Notes: generated by a model from the sequence alone, not told the origin. Positions 43,687-55,929 are shown, numbered from the stretch's first letter. The stretch is DNA of 64,000 nucleotides from Isoetes taiwanensis (GCA_021234155.1 JAJEKV010000030.1:14562003-14626002), one strand, 5' to 3'. Made by a program: numbers and translations.

Positions 43687-44804
43687 TTAGGCTGGTAAAC
43701 TTACCATATGCCTTACAATTCTAAGGGTCTGGCTTCTGTGCTGCAGCCACAGTTGCCCCCTTCTAAATTCTAGAGCAACATTCATTTGAAAAAACTTTCA
43801 TTATCTCAAACCAAATGAATACAATGCTCACACCATTCAACAAACACATGTCTACACAGATATTTTACTCTACTTGTTTTTTACCCACATAGCTGATTTG
43901 AATCCGACTCCTTTCATAGGCTTCCACCTTTTCTTTGTCAAACTTAGCATGGGAACTTTCAGACTTCTTCTGCAACACGAACATGGGCAATCTGTGCAAC
44001 AGGTCGTGCTACTTGTTTCTTAGCAGTTTCATTTCCCCTTTGCTCATTTGAACCTCATGAATACGCGAGCAACAACAAACATCAAGTTAAAATGTCTCCA
44101 AACAAAGGAATTGCAAGTTTTCTATAAGCCACAAATAAAGCAGCATACTGACCTTGCTATCATATCTTAAAGAAAACTCAGGTAAAATTAACATGCAGGT
44201 ATTTTCTGTTAACTCTAACTCTATGGAGCTTCAAGCATAACTATCGTGCTTTGGCATTATATAAATGCAAGCATATTCCAAGTACTTTAATTTATCTCTT
44301 GTTTTACGTAGAACTACTTCTCTTTCTCCTTTATGCTAGCAGCATTCATTATTTTCTTTTTACAATAATTTGCTCTCTATTATTAAACAACTGCAATTCA
44401 CATATGCTTTCACAACTCATTTCTATAATTTAGTAGAATAATTTACTGTTGCAGGTATTCCAATTAAACTATTAGTTTGCTACGACATTCTTTTTTTAAA
44501 GGAACGGCTTGCAGCATCTACATTCTACAGCTTTCTTCTGCTCATTTGCAAAGCATGTTTTTTTTTTTCTTCATATCTTCTAAACTTTAACTACTCAGGA
44601 CGAACTTTTCGTCTCTTGTCCTTTCTATTTTCCCTGCATCAAGAACAACAACAGTTTCTTCCTTCCTTCTCTGAGAGTCTGTTAAACCAACCGGTTAACC
44701 TCTCTGGAAGTTCTCTAGTCATCACGTAACATCGAATTGGCTAAAACAAAATCTTGAAACGTGTCAAAGGCTAACACAGGATTATTTTAACAGGATCAAC
44801 TTAC

Positions 44805-44816
44805 GCTCTGATACCA
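44805..44816 (-). other. Primer-binding site of non-coding LTR element
   Basis: An exact TGGTATCAGAGC on the minus strand, two bases from the LTR edge. Confidence 0.9.
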
Positions 44817-44818
44817 AT

Positions 44819-45545
44819 TGATACGAACCAGTCTTCTCTATCTGCAAATCTATCTGCAAAACTAACAAACACGGTTAATCCAATCAACCTGGAACTCCAG
44901 ATCAAGTTCTTCTGGCACTACTTATCCACCCAACCGGGCTCTGATTTGCAAACACGGCAAGTCTGGCTCAATCTCTTCCCAATTCTGAGAGTCTGCTAAC
45001 CAACTGGATAGTCTCTTTGGGATTCTCTGAGATACTCTAGAGCTAAGGGATGCATTCAATTCAACCACAAATTATCAAAGGATCTACAACAGTCTGACTT
45101 CTATCACACGCCAGACACTTCCGACTGCCACAATTCTGCAGATCGATGACTTTTATGCTCTATTTGTAAGCTAAAACTGGATTTGCCTTTTCCTCCTAAG
45201 CTAAATACGGCCATCTCAGACCTTTTTCTACTAAAACTTAGCACCTCCGAATGCCCTTTTCCTGCATTCCGGCCAGCTCTTATGGCCCAGGAACTAATTC
45301 CGGGCAGTTCCGACCTGTTCGACAACAAAAAGGCTATGTTTTGTTCACATGGTTCATTTGATTTTGGTTATTCCGATTCCAATAATTCCTTTATTATAAC
45401 CTTTTAACATTTCAATGGTTTCCTTTAGTTTAAAACATTTAACAATCAATCAAAATGACAAAATATCCATCTAAAAGCCCTTGCCTCTGTGTTTGTCTCT
45501 GCAAATCATTCCTCTGAGCCACGCCCCCAAGCTAGTGCCGTATCA
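44819..45545 (-). repeat. Non-coding LTR element, 5' LTR
   Basis: Right copy of the LTR, next to the primer-binding site on the minus strand. Confidence 0.9.
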
Positions 45546-45550
45546 GCCAT

Positions 45551-46830
45551 CTCCACTTCGGCAAGTGAATTCGGCAAGAAGATAGAAGAAGCCATCTCCT
45601 CTAGCATAGAGTTCAAGCACATATGGGCTAGTCTTTGCAAGAGTGCAAGGACGGATAAGGAAAGAGAAGCCTTCAAACATTTTAAAAAGGAAGGCAATCT
45701 TTTATATCACAAGAACAACTATGCGTATTTGAAGCATCATCAGAAGTAAGAAAATCTTCCATGACACGCATAATAGCCCTATTTCCGGTCATGCAAAATC
45801 TATAAAGGCCTACTTCAAGATTAGAAGCAGCTACTTCTGGCCGGGCATGAAGTAGCAGATAGTCAGGTATATCCAAGAATGTCAGTTGTGTTAGCAGACA
45901 AAGGCAAAACAACTTCGAATCCCAGGAGTTTTGGAACCTTGGGTGGTTCCAGATGCCAACTCGGGAGTCATCAACATGGATTTCATAGCTTGCCTTCCAA
46001 GGACAACAAGAAGCTTTGAGGCCTTGATGGTTGTGGTAGATAACTTATCATTGCCATGCTACACTATAGACAGAGCTTTGGATCTAGCCTTGTTGTCTAC
46101 ATAAGAGATTTTTTTTTCAGGTTGCACGGAATGCCCGGGTCGATCATCACCAATAGAGATTCAAAGTTCTTTTGTGCCTTTTAGCAAGACTTCCTCAACA
46201 CGATCTACACCAACTTATGGATGAATTTTGCTTTTCATTCACGTCAAATGGGCAAATGGACTGCACCAATACAATTTTGGAGAGCATGTTGAGAAACTAT
46301 GATTGGAACAAGCAATCCAAATGGGCCGATTACATCCACCTGGTCAAGTTACGTACAATAATATGAAGCAAGAGTCATCGAAGATGTCTCCTCCATGATC
46401 AGTTACAGTTATTAATGCTTGATCAGTTACAGTTATTAATGCTTGCCCAAGGTGAAAGTTTTGCAATAATGACAGCAGATATGCCGCAGCTTGTGGTGGA
46501 GGTATGAGAGTATCTTCAAACATCATGGGGCACACCAGAAGAGTCTAGCAGATAGACATAAAAAAAACTCCTCGAGAGTTTGTTTGTTGTGGGAGATAAA
46601 GTTTGGTTCAAGGAAGGTCAAGCAAGTGAAGCTTCGCATCGGCAATTGTAAGATGCTTGCTCCTAGGTGGGCGAGACCCTTCAAGATTTTGGAGCGAGTA
46701 GGTAGCCAAGCCTACAAGCTCGACTTACCTACCCACCTTAAAGTCCACAGAGTCTTCCATGTGAGCCTATTGAAGAGGCACACTCCAAACCCAGAGGACC
46801 TGCACGAATATCAACAAAAATAACTTGAGG
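45551..46830 (+). pseudogene. Second Gypsy A-like chromovirus relic, integrase part
   Basis: Plus-strand pieces match Gypsy [17 protein letters not shown] (45660-45720), then broken zinc-binding/core pieces including NKQSKWADYIHLVK (46305). The integrase end follows (VKLRIGNCKMLAPRWARPFK, YKLDLPTHLKVHRVFHVSLL, 46620-46800). It stops before the chromodomain. Confidence 0.8.
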
Positions 46831-47541
46831 ATTTAATTCAATGGCTCAATTTCTTGATATGCGAGATGTCATGTTCAATGGTGTTGTGTTTTATAAAAGA
46901 TGAACTCCATTTCTAAGTAAATTGATGTAGTGGAACTACTTAAGAAATGGATATGAAATATGAAACAACATTATTTTTTGCATAAGAACATGGAATGCAA
47001 TTATTCATACTATTTATCAATCATATTAAGCATAAGGTGTGTGTGAAGATGGAGTGCCCCATGGTTTTTGCCGGACACTGCTTCGCATTTTTGTCCATAG
47101 CTTGAGCTACCGACCTCGGATTTAGGTGTTTTTTGGCTCATTGGAAAGCTTCTTTTCAGCAGTTTTTGGCATCATAGGTTTCACATCCCGGCTGGTGGCT
47201 ATTTCGGCCCTGATAATTTTGGCTCCTTTAAAAAGGAATGGTGTCAACTTCCAAATTATCTAGAAAATCTCCATGCTGGTGGGCATTGCATGTCAACCCT
47301 CTGGCTGTTGGTGAGAGTGCTTTCAAGAAGGTGATTTTCCTGCATTGGCACCCTGTGCAAATGCACCAAATAGTAGAAGTGCTTTGAATGGCATTAATGC
47401 TTCCGTGGATGGTGCCTCAGCACCCCCTGGTGCCAATTCTAATAAAGATCACCTCGTGTGCTTTTGAGGTCCTCAACTGCTGGAGTAAATGCTACGAGGG
47501 ATCACTAGTTAAGGCCAAAGGAGACTTAGTTGGAGCTTCAA
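46831..47541. other. No gene recognised
   Basis: Sequence between the gypsy relic and the helicase relic. I see no ORF or repeat I can assign. Confidence 0.35.
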
Positions 47542-48836
47542 TTACTTTCCGTTGAAGTTTTTTATCAGCCTAAAATGTGTAAGAATACTTTTCAAGCATC
47601 TAGATACAATGTGGTTGAGATCGATCATGCTTTGCACAAGAAATAGAGACCAAAGAGAAATAGCTGATAAATGTTTTTCTTGCAATTGGTGGAGTTCAAG
47701 AGTCAAGTTCCGCATAAATGTAGATGGGCCTGGGAGGTCTAGAAAAATATACGTCTTTAATACCATTATCAATATATTAAGGGAAAGAGAGTTCGGTGTT
47801 ATTGCAGTTGCATGGACAGGCATAGCGAGCCGTCTGGTCAAGGGAGCCCAAACATCGCACTCTACATTCAGGCTGACGCTAAACTTAACACCTGAAGCAA
47901 CTTTTGACTTGCAATCCACAAGCAAACAAGCGGACAAAATAAGAAAAGCAGCGCTTTTAGTATGGGAGGAACTGACCATGACGCAATCTGATGCACTCAC
48001 AACAGTAGACACTGTCCTGAAAGAAATTCGTTGGAACTCTAGACCATTTGGAGCAATGGTTGTATTGGCTGGTGGCAATGTTAGATAACAACTGCCGGTA
48101 ATCAAACGAGCCAAAAAAATGGAGGCACTTGCAAAATATGTCAAAAGTAATCCCCTGTGGAAATACTTCAAGACTTTCAAACTGACAATAAACTTATGTA
48201 TCCGGAAAGATGAAAAAGAATGGTCTGAATACCTGATAAAGCTTGTAGACGGAGAGCAAATGAATGATGAGCATACACTCCCTGCAGATGTCGTTGAGCT
48301 ATCAAACACATGTATTGCACATAACAACATTATCGATGAGGTGTTTGGAACAAGTATCGACCTTGCAAACATGGAGCAGCTATTTGGAAAATTCGTACTT
48401 TCTCCAAAAAATGAAGACACATTAAAGCTTGGCGACAAAACCTTTGCAACGGTTGCAGGGAGACTTGCATCTATACATCGGCATCAATACTCTCAACATG
48501 GAAGATGAAGATGACGCCGGGAATTTTTCAATTGAATTTATCAACCACCTCAAACCTTCTCCGCACAAGCTCAATATCAAGGTTAGAGAGAGCAGAAATA
48601 ATTACTGTCAAAGATCAACCTGACACATCTGATTCACACATACTCTTCATCAAGAGTCAATACCCAGTCCATTTGGCATTCTCAATGACAATAAATAAGT
48701 CGCAAGGCCAATCTTTGGAGACCATTGACCTTTACTTGTTTGCGCCAGTTTTTGCACATGGTCAACTTTATGTTGCCCTCTCAAGATGCACTTCACAAAC
48801 AGGAGTCAAAATTGCTATTACGGAAACATGACGTCA
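47542..48836 (+). pseudogene. Helitron-type PIF1-like helicase relic
   Basis: Plus-strand pieces follow the order of the PIF1-like helicase of plant Helitrons. A Walker A-like stretch VDGPGRSRKIYVFN has lost the usual GGSGKT. Next come VIAVAWTGIASRLVKG, WEELTMTQSDALTTVD (Walker B region, normally W-D-E) and VVLAGGNVR (normally GGDFRQ). Then come LYIGINTLN, FINHLKPSPHKLNIK and, in the last frame, LAFSMTINKSQGQSLE with HGQLYVALSRCTS. The HUH/Rep domain is not present. A stop at 48088 and frame changes near 48500 disable it. Confidence 0.85.
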
Positions 48837-49216
48837 AGGTCCATTATGAAATGATCACCGACACACCCAAATATTGTATATAAAGAAGCATTTATATAAA
48901 TAAGGTATATGTTTCAATATATTATAAGTAGATTAGCACTTATTTAAACACAAAAACAAACATCTTTCTCAATTTTATATAGATGGCGTTTGAACTTTCC
49001 CACTTACAACCTTGAGAACCCCATAAACAATTTACTTCTTTTAATAGTGCCATGACCAAATACCTTTAAACTTTCACATTTACAACTTTCAAAAACTCGC
49101 AATGTATTTGAGTGTTACAATAGTGCCACAAACTATCCATCACTAAAATCAATACAATATTGCCAAATATATCTAAACCGAGGTGAGCCCCCCCTCCCGA
49201 GCCGAGGAATGCCAAA

Positions 49217-49254
49217 AGAAAAGGGCCTGCCCATTAGTGCGGGCCCTTTTCTAG
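49217..49254 (+). other. Strong hairpin ending in CTAG, possible Helitron 3' end
   Basis: AGAAAAGGGCC and GG(G)CCCTTTTCT form an 11-bp stem, and CTAG followed by T sits at its end. Helitron 3' ends carry a hairpin then CTRR, normally with a short gap. Here CTAG overlaps the stem, so the assignment is uncertain. The hairpin lies about 400 bp downstream of the helicase relic on the same strand. Confidence 0.35.
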
Positions 49255-49760
49255 TCCTTAGATAAGAACTATGAGAGGGATTATCACAATCCTCTAGGTC
49301 TTATAGAATGTTATTTACGAGTTATGTGCCACCGAGCCAGTCTAGACTGGGAGTAGCCAAAGATGTCCACTCTCTCCAATATTCTTTGGGTTATATATTG
49401 ACCACTTTGAGAATTGGGTTGCCCACTGTATGCACAGATATCATATATTGTTTATGCACTTTCATGAGTCGTGCACTAACGCCATCCAATGATCCAAACC
49501 AAAACGGGAGGGGAAGAGGGCTTTAAGGAGGATTTAATTAATGTCAATGGTTCTTATCTATTCAGCGTTATGTATAATAAAGTATATTGAATTAAAGCCA
49601 TGGCCACAACAACATCCAATTTATATTGTTCCCCATGGTTTGCTCATTTATAGACTTTCCTCACCAAATTGAAATGCATAAAATGATACATCTTTTTAAA
49701 TTGTTTAGGAACGAATAATTTATCTACTTTTCTGTAGGATGCTGCATACTATCTAGTTGA

Positions 49761-49960
49761 AAGAATTGAATTGAATTGAATAGATTTTTAGCATCCACGG
49801 AGACCAATAGATCTATGTGGCCCAATCAAAAGAGTACATCAAACAAATTACTGTCAAGATTAAAAACCCCCTGTCCCTTGAAGGGTTCTCGAGGGAAAAA
49901 CCTTGGCAATAATAAGAATATTGATAAACTATACAAATATACATCATGCTACATGGAGAG
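49761..49960 (-). repeat. Retroposon 3' end with (CAATT)n tail, copy 2
   Basis: Similar to 9821-9990 (shared AACCCTTCAAGGG... and GGTCTCCGTGGATGCTAAAAATC on the minus strand), followed on that strand by repeats of CAATT. Confidence 0.65.
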
Positions 49961-51121
49961 ACATGGTTCACCATCACGTCATATGCTGTATGAAATAATA
50001 TGGACGCTTTAGCTTATACTTCTACCAGTATGCAACAACATCTTCGATTTCACATATTTTGTGGGCATACGCCAAAATTTCCTTCGCGTGAATGTCAATG
50101 TCCTAATATCTAGCACCCGTTGACTCAAATCTGTCCGAATAAATCATATTGGACATTAAAAAAGTTTTTGCTTTAAGGATCCATAAGTTGGGAAACCTTA
50201 GCATTTGACATCCTCGAAGTTATCGCAGGAATGACTTGCTGAAGAACTCGACCCATTTGGATGCCACTTCAATTATTCTAGTCCATGACTCATACTTCAT
50301 AAAGGTAAACTACTTTTCATACGTTAGCTCCTTCACTTTCAACATTGTGATACCCACCTTCACAAATTCTTGCAAAACATATGTCATTATAAACACCGCT
50401 GTGATCATTGTGACCATAAAGACAATACAAGCCTTCCATGCAGAAGAACTTGCAGTTCCAATAGGAGGTTGCGGAGGACAACCATATGTCTTTTTTTAAG
50501 ATCTAATGAAGGACAAGTTTTGGCAACATGTAGCAAGGATAAAAGGAAGCGTTGCATTACCTCCAATAAAGGGAAACGCTAAAGAATGATAAAGCATGTA
50601 CAACATTGCAAGAAACAGAAGCAAAACATGATTTAGATATCGGTTCATCCTGCAGACATGAAAATTAATGAGTGAATAATAAAACAAATTTAAAGCTTTC
50701 ACAAGAAAAGTACTTTCCAGTGAGAAAATCAAGAAAGAAATAGAGCAGACAAACAATCTAGGGATTTTGTGCTCTTTGCAAAGCTGAAGTTAAAGAATCC
50801 CTTCTATTGTTGAAGCTGGGAAGGTTTAGCCGGGCCCAATGGTTGTCCAAGTCCAGGATCAAGGAGCAAAAGTTCTTTCCCTCCATCAATGCCTGTCATA
50901 GATCTTGGAAACCGAGAAGGCGATGGAGAAGCAGAAGCCAGTAGCCCATGGATGGTCGGATGACGCCCTAACTAAGTCTCAGGGGAATCAACGACAAAGG
51001 AGCCCCTCACTCGCACCACACAACGCAGAGGGGATTTTCAATCTGGGCTCTCGAAATTAGTACATCCTCTGACAACAAATGGCATATTCCGTCAAACTAT
51101 GCCAAAAAATTGTCCACCTCT
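49961..51121. other. No gene recognised
   Basis: AT-rich DNA with short open frames but no motifs. Confidence 0.35.
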
Positions 51122-51240
51122 GCAGATAGATAGATGGATAGATAGATATTAGATAGATATTATTTTAACATCCACGAGGACCCTACAACGAGCCATGAGA
51201 CGGATTTATACATAGTGCGACTCTGAGTAATTTTAAACAG
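51122..51240 (-). repeat. Retroposon 3' end with (TATC)n tail, copy 3
   Basis: On the minus strand a stretch ending GTCCTCGTGGATGTTAAAATA matches the ends of copies 1 and 2 and runs into TATC repeats (51122-51160). The upstream conserved part is not readable here. Confidence 0.5.
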
Positions 51241-51564
51241 GAGACATACATGTTCTAGGACTAATGTATTATCGTTAGACCAAAGGCCCATGCCTATAAA
51301 AATTTGGTCATTTATTGAGAATATTCTCAGATTAAGAGCCCCTAATTTTTTTTACGTGCACCCCACGAAAGTTCCAATCGTACAAAATAGACCAATGGTT
51401 GGCGCCACAAAAATGAAAAAAATGCAAAACCCGTTGAAGCCAGCTATGGACTGCCGGAATAAATGCTCTGCTTCTGCTAGATCACCCAAAAACCCCAGAA
51501 GGTCAGGCCTGTCATCTATGGTCGCTGCTCCTGCCCCCTTAGTCTCTCTATCACGACATTCTTC

Positions 51565-51672
51565 AAGGCAAATCGGCTTCAGGGCAATCGACTTCAGTGG
51601 CAAATCAGTTTCAGTGTCTTCAGGGCAAATTGGCTTCATGGCAAAGTGGCTTCAGTGGAAAATCGGCTTCAG
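51565..51672 (+). repeat. Short tandem repeat of GGCAAATCGGCTTCA-like units
   Basis: About six imperfect 15-18-bp units (forms of 'ggcaaatcggcttcagt') follow each other. They create most of the C-terminal half of an open frame at 51290-51715, which therefore need not be a gene. Confidence 0.7.
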
Positions 51673-52035
51673 AAACCAGAATCGGCTAAATCAACAAGAA
51701 CCGCTCATCAGCTAATCATACGCTCGTCTATCTGCTGCTTGTTCTGCTGCGAGAATCGCTTCGTCTCTGGTGAAATTGCCCGCTCCAAAGCCACGCGCTC
51801 GTCCAACGATTCGTTCGAAAGCCACAGGCTCCTTCTTCCGCAAGAACCGCTGGTTTGAGCAAGGAAGGCTACTGTTCCGGATGTCGTGTCTGTTCTCCCA
51901 AGCTCTCCAAAAATCGCAAGATTATCTTTCCTTCTGGGATCATTGCAATGACAACCACAAAAAAGGCCTCATAATAAAAATATCCGCCTTCAAACCAACT
52001 AAGAAGTTCAAACCACCACAAATATACCATTTTGA

Positions 52036-52136
52036 ATACAATACAATACAATACAATACAATACAATACAATACAATACAATACAGTACAATACAATACA
52101 ATACAATACAATACAATACAATACAATACAATACAA
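52036..52136. repeat. (ATACA)n microsatellite, ~20 units
   Basis: About 100 bp of a pentanucleotide repeat with one interruption near 52086. Confidence 0.97.
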
Positions 52137-52452
52137 GAATCATAGTCTCAACCATGCGAGAAAACCCCTCCCGCAATACGAAATGAATTATGCAAACTGT
52201 ATCACCTTCCTAAACAAGCAAACTAGTGTTGGGCAAAGTTTTTAAACCTAATCGGAAATTTTCCTACTCTTTCATCGAAAAGCTGGATATTTTTCGTTCC
52301 CAATCGAAAATTTGTGTCTTTCTTATACAAATATACATAAAAATCTACCGGAATTTTCCCTGCAATGCGCTAACTCAACCGAAATTCTTAATTTCAACCG
52401 AAACAAACCTTCTCTACTCCGGAATTTGCTCAAAAGTGTAGCAAACTATGTG

Positions 52453-53010
52453 GGGTGAAAATATCTTTACCCCGGTTTTGGTGATTCCATCGCGGTGAAT
52501 ACTTTCCCACGGAATCACAGACCCTCCGGCAATGGGATCCGTTAGGAGGCCCGTTATCGATGCGGCCAGTGCGGCAATAAATTCAATACCCCGGCGGAAT
52601 CACAGCGGTAGAATACTTTGGGGCCGAATCACCGCTTAATTATTCCGCGATGGAATCCCGCGGCGGCCGGAATCTGGCCCGGATGGAATCACCGTCCGCG
52701 GATCCCGCGACGCGGAATCACCAACTTGCAATCCGTAGGGACGGAATCACCATATTGCGATTCCGTTGACGGAATCACCCAGATGGGTTTCCTCGGCGGA
52801 ATCCACCCGGATGGATTCCGTCGGCGGAATCCACCGATCGATTCTAGCCCAGATGGAATCACGTGTTCACGACCATTCCTCCCGGCGGAATCACCACAAT
52901 CTGATTCCATCGGCGGAATCACACGAGAATGTCATTTCGTCCGTCGAATCACATCCGTGAATCAACGGATGGAATCACACACCGGGCCCGAAAGGCGCAT
53001 CGGGCCACGT
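52453..53010. repeat. MULE left terminal inverted repeat, hairpin-unit array
   Basis: The outer ~100 bp mirror the right end closely. Further in, ~30-36-bp units carry the palindrome GGAATC...GATTCC (for example 'gattccgtcggcggaatc'), so almost every unit can form a small hairpin. Confidence 0.85.
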
Positions 53011-53144
53011 CGATGCCGTCGGCATGGGATATCCATCCGCTATTTTATATAAAAAGCCTATTTAAATTCAGGGCCCAGCTTTTGAATTGATGGGGACGCC
53101 GCCATTATTAGCCACACACCGCCATCCGACAAAGGAATGATTGC

Positions 53145-55682
53145 ATGGTCATTGCCCTATCACCGCATGCCACGCCAACCCGCAAGGATAGTAATCTTCC
53201 GGAAGGAATCACAACCATAGCCTTAAAAGCCCTTTCTTTAAAGTTCGTTCCGGCCTCCTCGTTTCCTCCTTCCCGCCAATTCTTGTCCCTTTCTTATCGG
53301 CTGTTCATATGGATCAAAGCCACGGAACCTCAGTTAATGAGAACTTCCAGCAGAATCTTCCGCTAACTTCGGCTGTTCAATTTTCCCCGCCAACAATCCT
53401 TTGCGGAGGAAGAACGGGTCGATTCGAGGTGGACTCCCCTCCTAAATTTCCTCCGTGTTTTGAGCGGTTGAGGCGCTAGATCGATGGCGGATGTTGCATT
53501 GATGCGGCAGCGAAGCCTTTGTAAGTCGAGAGCGGCCGAAGTTATTCCTGTGTCTTTGAGGGAGTCCTCAAGATCCCCGAGCTCGGCCCGGCAAAGAAGT
53601 AAAGATAAGGCCGAAAGTGCAAGGATCCAAAGGAAAAAGTTGATTGCAAGGGAGGTCAAGATTTCGGGAGAGGATGCCGTGGAGAACCCTCCCGAGGATA
53701 ACGGCTTTGATGATGAGATCGCAAACCGGAGGTTTGATCGGGAATGGCCCGCTGGTATTGTTTATTTGGTGGATGTAGTAGCAAAGCTTACTCCAAGAAA
53801 TGGGATCCGAGATCCACTGCACCAGAAAGCATTCCATGACTAATGATTACAAGCCGCCACCATTGGCAAAGAGGTCGGAAACCAATTGCTCTTAAATGAG
53901 CGGGAGGAAGTGGAACTATGAATTGCTCAAGCTTGAGCGTATGGCCGGATGAAGATTATCTCGGGCAAAGATAATCTTAGGCGGATTTTGGTGAGGGCTG
54001 CCAAGGGCCGAGGCTATGGCAGAAGGTGATTGAGCACGGACTTCTTAATCCGCTATGAGGTCCGCTTGGGTCAATCAATGTGTGGAGATAAGGCGGTAGA
54101 GGAAACCGAGGAGGAGCGTAAGAGGGAAGCAATTAGAAAAAAAATCACGTAGCAGTTTGGTTTGACAGCTTGAAGAGATGAGGGCCTAGATTTCATATTC
54201 CGAGAGCAAGCTCTGTAGAGAATGATGATTTCAAAGAAGGAATCTTGACAAGAAGCCCAAGGAGATCTTGCATCCCCCCCAAGAAAGTGAGCAAGCTCCC
54301 CACTTAGGAGATCCCCGAGAACTCCAAGGAAGAAGAGGGAGGCCAAAAAACAGAGGACTACCTTGCCCCTAACCATATAGTGTTTGAAACCTCCGCCTAC
54401 ATTCGTGGTTTATGGAGGCAATTCAATCACAGGACTCCCCGATCCCGCAGCTTCATCGGGATGAGGAGGGCACTTTAATTGAGATCCCCATGATGCATAG
54501 GTGGAAGCCGCTTTTTAATTTCGTGTGTTTTCTTATCAATCAGGTCTTCTTTCCGGCAGGTGGACCTGTAACTTCACATTTAAATACCCACTGACACTAA
54601 GCAGCACAGCCATTCGAGTGGGCAAGAAATCATCAGCAGCAGAATTTCGGGTGTATGGCAACTTCGCCCAAGATTTCATGACAGTTCCCGGGCCTGGAGA
54701 CGATGTGGATTGCGAAATCAATGAAGATTGTGTTGGTGCCTATCTACTGTAAGTCACGTTTATAAGCACTACCCAAGCATTGCAATGCTTTGATTCGGTG
54801 ACTGTGTTGGTCTCTGCAGGGCCTTGATACATTCTATTCCCCAAAATAGAAGATCCCAAAGATGTTTTTGCATCCGGCCTTGGGCCTTTTGGCCTTTTTG
54901 AAACAGCTTTGGAAGGTCAATCGGGTTCATATGATCTGTTTGCTAAATTAATCCCACCGAAACCCTTCATCAGGCAGAATTGGCGGATGCAGAATGTCGG
55001 GTTCTATTACTTCCCAGTCATGAGCAGGTAAAGAATCAGTTTTAAATCCATTTATGGTCAATTGAACCTAAAATCCGGTTTTGCAATTCTTTGCAGCAAT
55101 CACCGGAGCTTCGTTCATATTAGTTTTGACGCCGATGCATGCCCGGCCGGGACTCCTTGTCCGATGTTGCTCCATTTGGATTCAATGTCGGGCATGCACT
55201 CGACCTTGCACTGTTTCGCCACTTTGTAAGTTAAATTGTGCCTGGTTCAGGTCAATTTTTGGGTTCCTCTGATTCCTTTGGCCACAGATTTGTGTCCGAC
55301 ATTATGAAGAGGTGGAGTTTTGAGTCGCCCGATCATTGCACAATGCCCCCGCGTCTCTTTGAAGGTCCCTCGCCAGAAAACACCCGGGATTGCGGAATTT
55401 ACACGCATTTGTTTCGTCAAGTGGTTCTTGCAGGAAATGTGCAACACCAAAGAGCAGTCTGTGGGTATTTTGTGTGTCCAATTTTATCTTATCTATTCGA
55501 ACTTCGTGCTAATTTTCGATTGGGTTGTGGATACTTCGAAATGGTTTGGGCGTACGAGAGATCGACTGACGAGGTCCTCATTTGCAATTGATGCTACAAA
55601 AATTGGGAGATCGCGGTCAAACAAAGAAGAAGCACCTTCCACTTGCCCGGGGGATATTGGAGTGAACCCGGTGGCCCTATGA
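53145..55682 (+). CDS. Ulp1-like (C48) cysteine protease gene in MULE, multi-exon
   Basis: The catalytic core is spread over three exons with good splice sites: about 54820-55027, 55097-55225 and 55288-55460. Residues resemble the Ulp1/SENP family: VGFYYFPV then NHRSFVHISF (His codon 55101-55103), MLLHLDSM (Asp codon 55179-55181) and ENTRDCGIYTHLF (Cys codon 55391-55393). This gives the expected order His-Asp-Cys. The oxyanion Gln a few residues before the Cys is not obvious. The last two splices keep the frame, whereas a shift or unrecognised splice occurs near 54850. The upstream open frame at 53484-53843 (Arg/Ser/Lys-rich) and a piece at 54525-54748 ending at a GTAAGT donor probably form the N-terminal part. 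A Lys/Ser-rich tail ends at 55682. Such enzymes cleave SUMO-like modifiers, but activity here is inference. Confidence 0.7.
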
Positions 55683-55929
55683 CCCGTTTAAGGACCAATG
55701 GGCCTTGAAATTTTATTGTGTTTGTGTGAATATGTGAATAGAAAAAGAAAAAAACACCAAACATTGCCGGGTTTAACTGAGTTCAGAATGTATCGAATTT
55801 GAATTGAATTGAATTTGAATTTGAATGTATTTTAGCGAATGTCTTTCGAAAATGTTTGAACGTGAATATTCGAATATGCCCTCCGTACCCACCACTTAAA
55901 AATTGAGAATAGTCCGCCAATGGTCGAAA

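Larger units (their letters stand above)
42739..45545 (-). mobile_element. Small non-coding LTR retrotransposon (2.8 kb)
   Basis: LTRs of 736 bp (42739-43474) and 727 bp (44819-45545) start TGATACG and end CGTATCA. The 5-bp duplication GCCAT lies at 42734-42738 and 45546-45550. On the minus strand an exact initiator-Met primer-binding site (TGGTATCAGAGC, 44805-44816) is next to the 5' LTR, and a polypurine tract (GGGAAGGGAGGAAA, near 43475-43489) precedes the 3' LTR. The 1.34-kb interior has no gag or pol, so it must rely on proteins from another element. LTR identity is high, which suggests a recent insertion. Confidence 0.93.

Noticed and set aside
47542-48438. A 298-aa minus-strand gene
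   Set aside because: It is the antisense shadow of the PIF1-like helicase relic, whose motifs are on the plus strand.
49217-49254. Bacterial-type intrinsic terminator
   Set aside because: The GC-rich hairpin looks like one, but the context is plant nuclear DNA next to a Helitron relic; a Helitron end is the better, still weak, reading.
51290-51715. A 141-aa gene
   Set aside because: Its C-terminal half is encoded by imperfect 15-18-bp tandem units and there is no recognisable motif.
51770-52186. Open frames on both strands across the (ATACA)n array
   Set aside because: A pentanucleotide repeat without stops keeps frames open; no protein-like sequence outside it.
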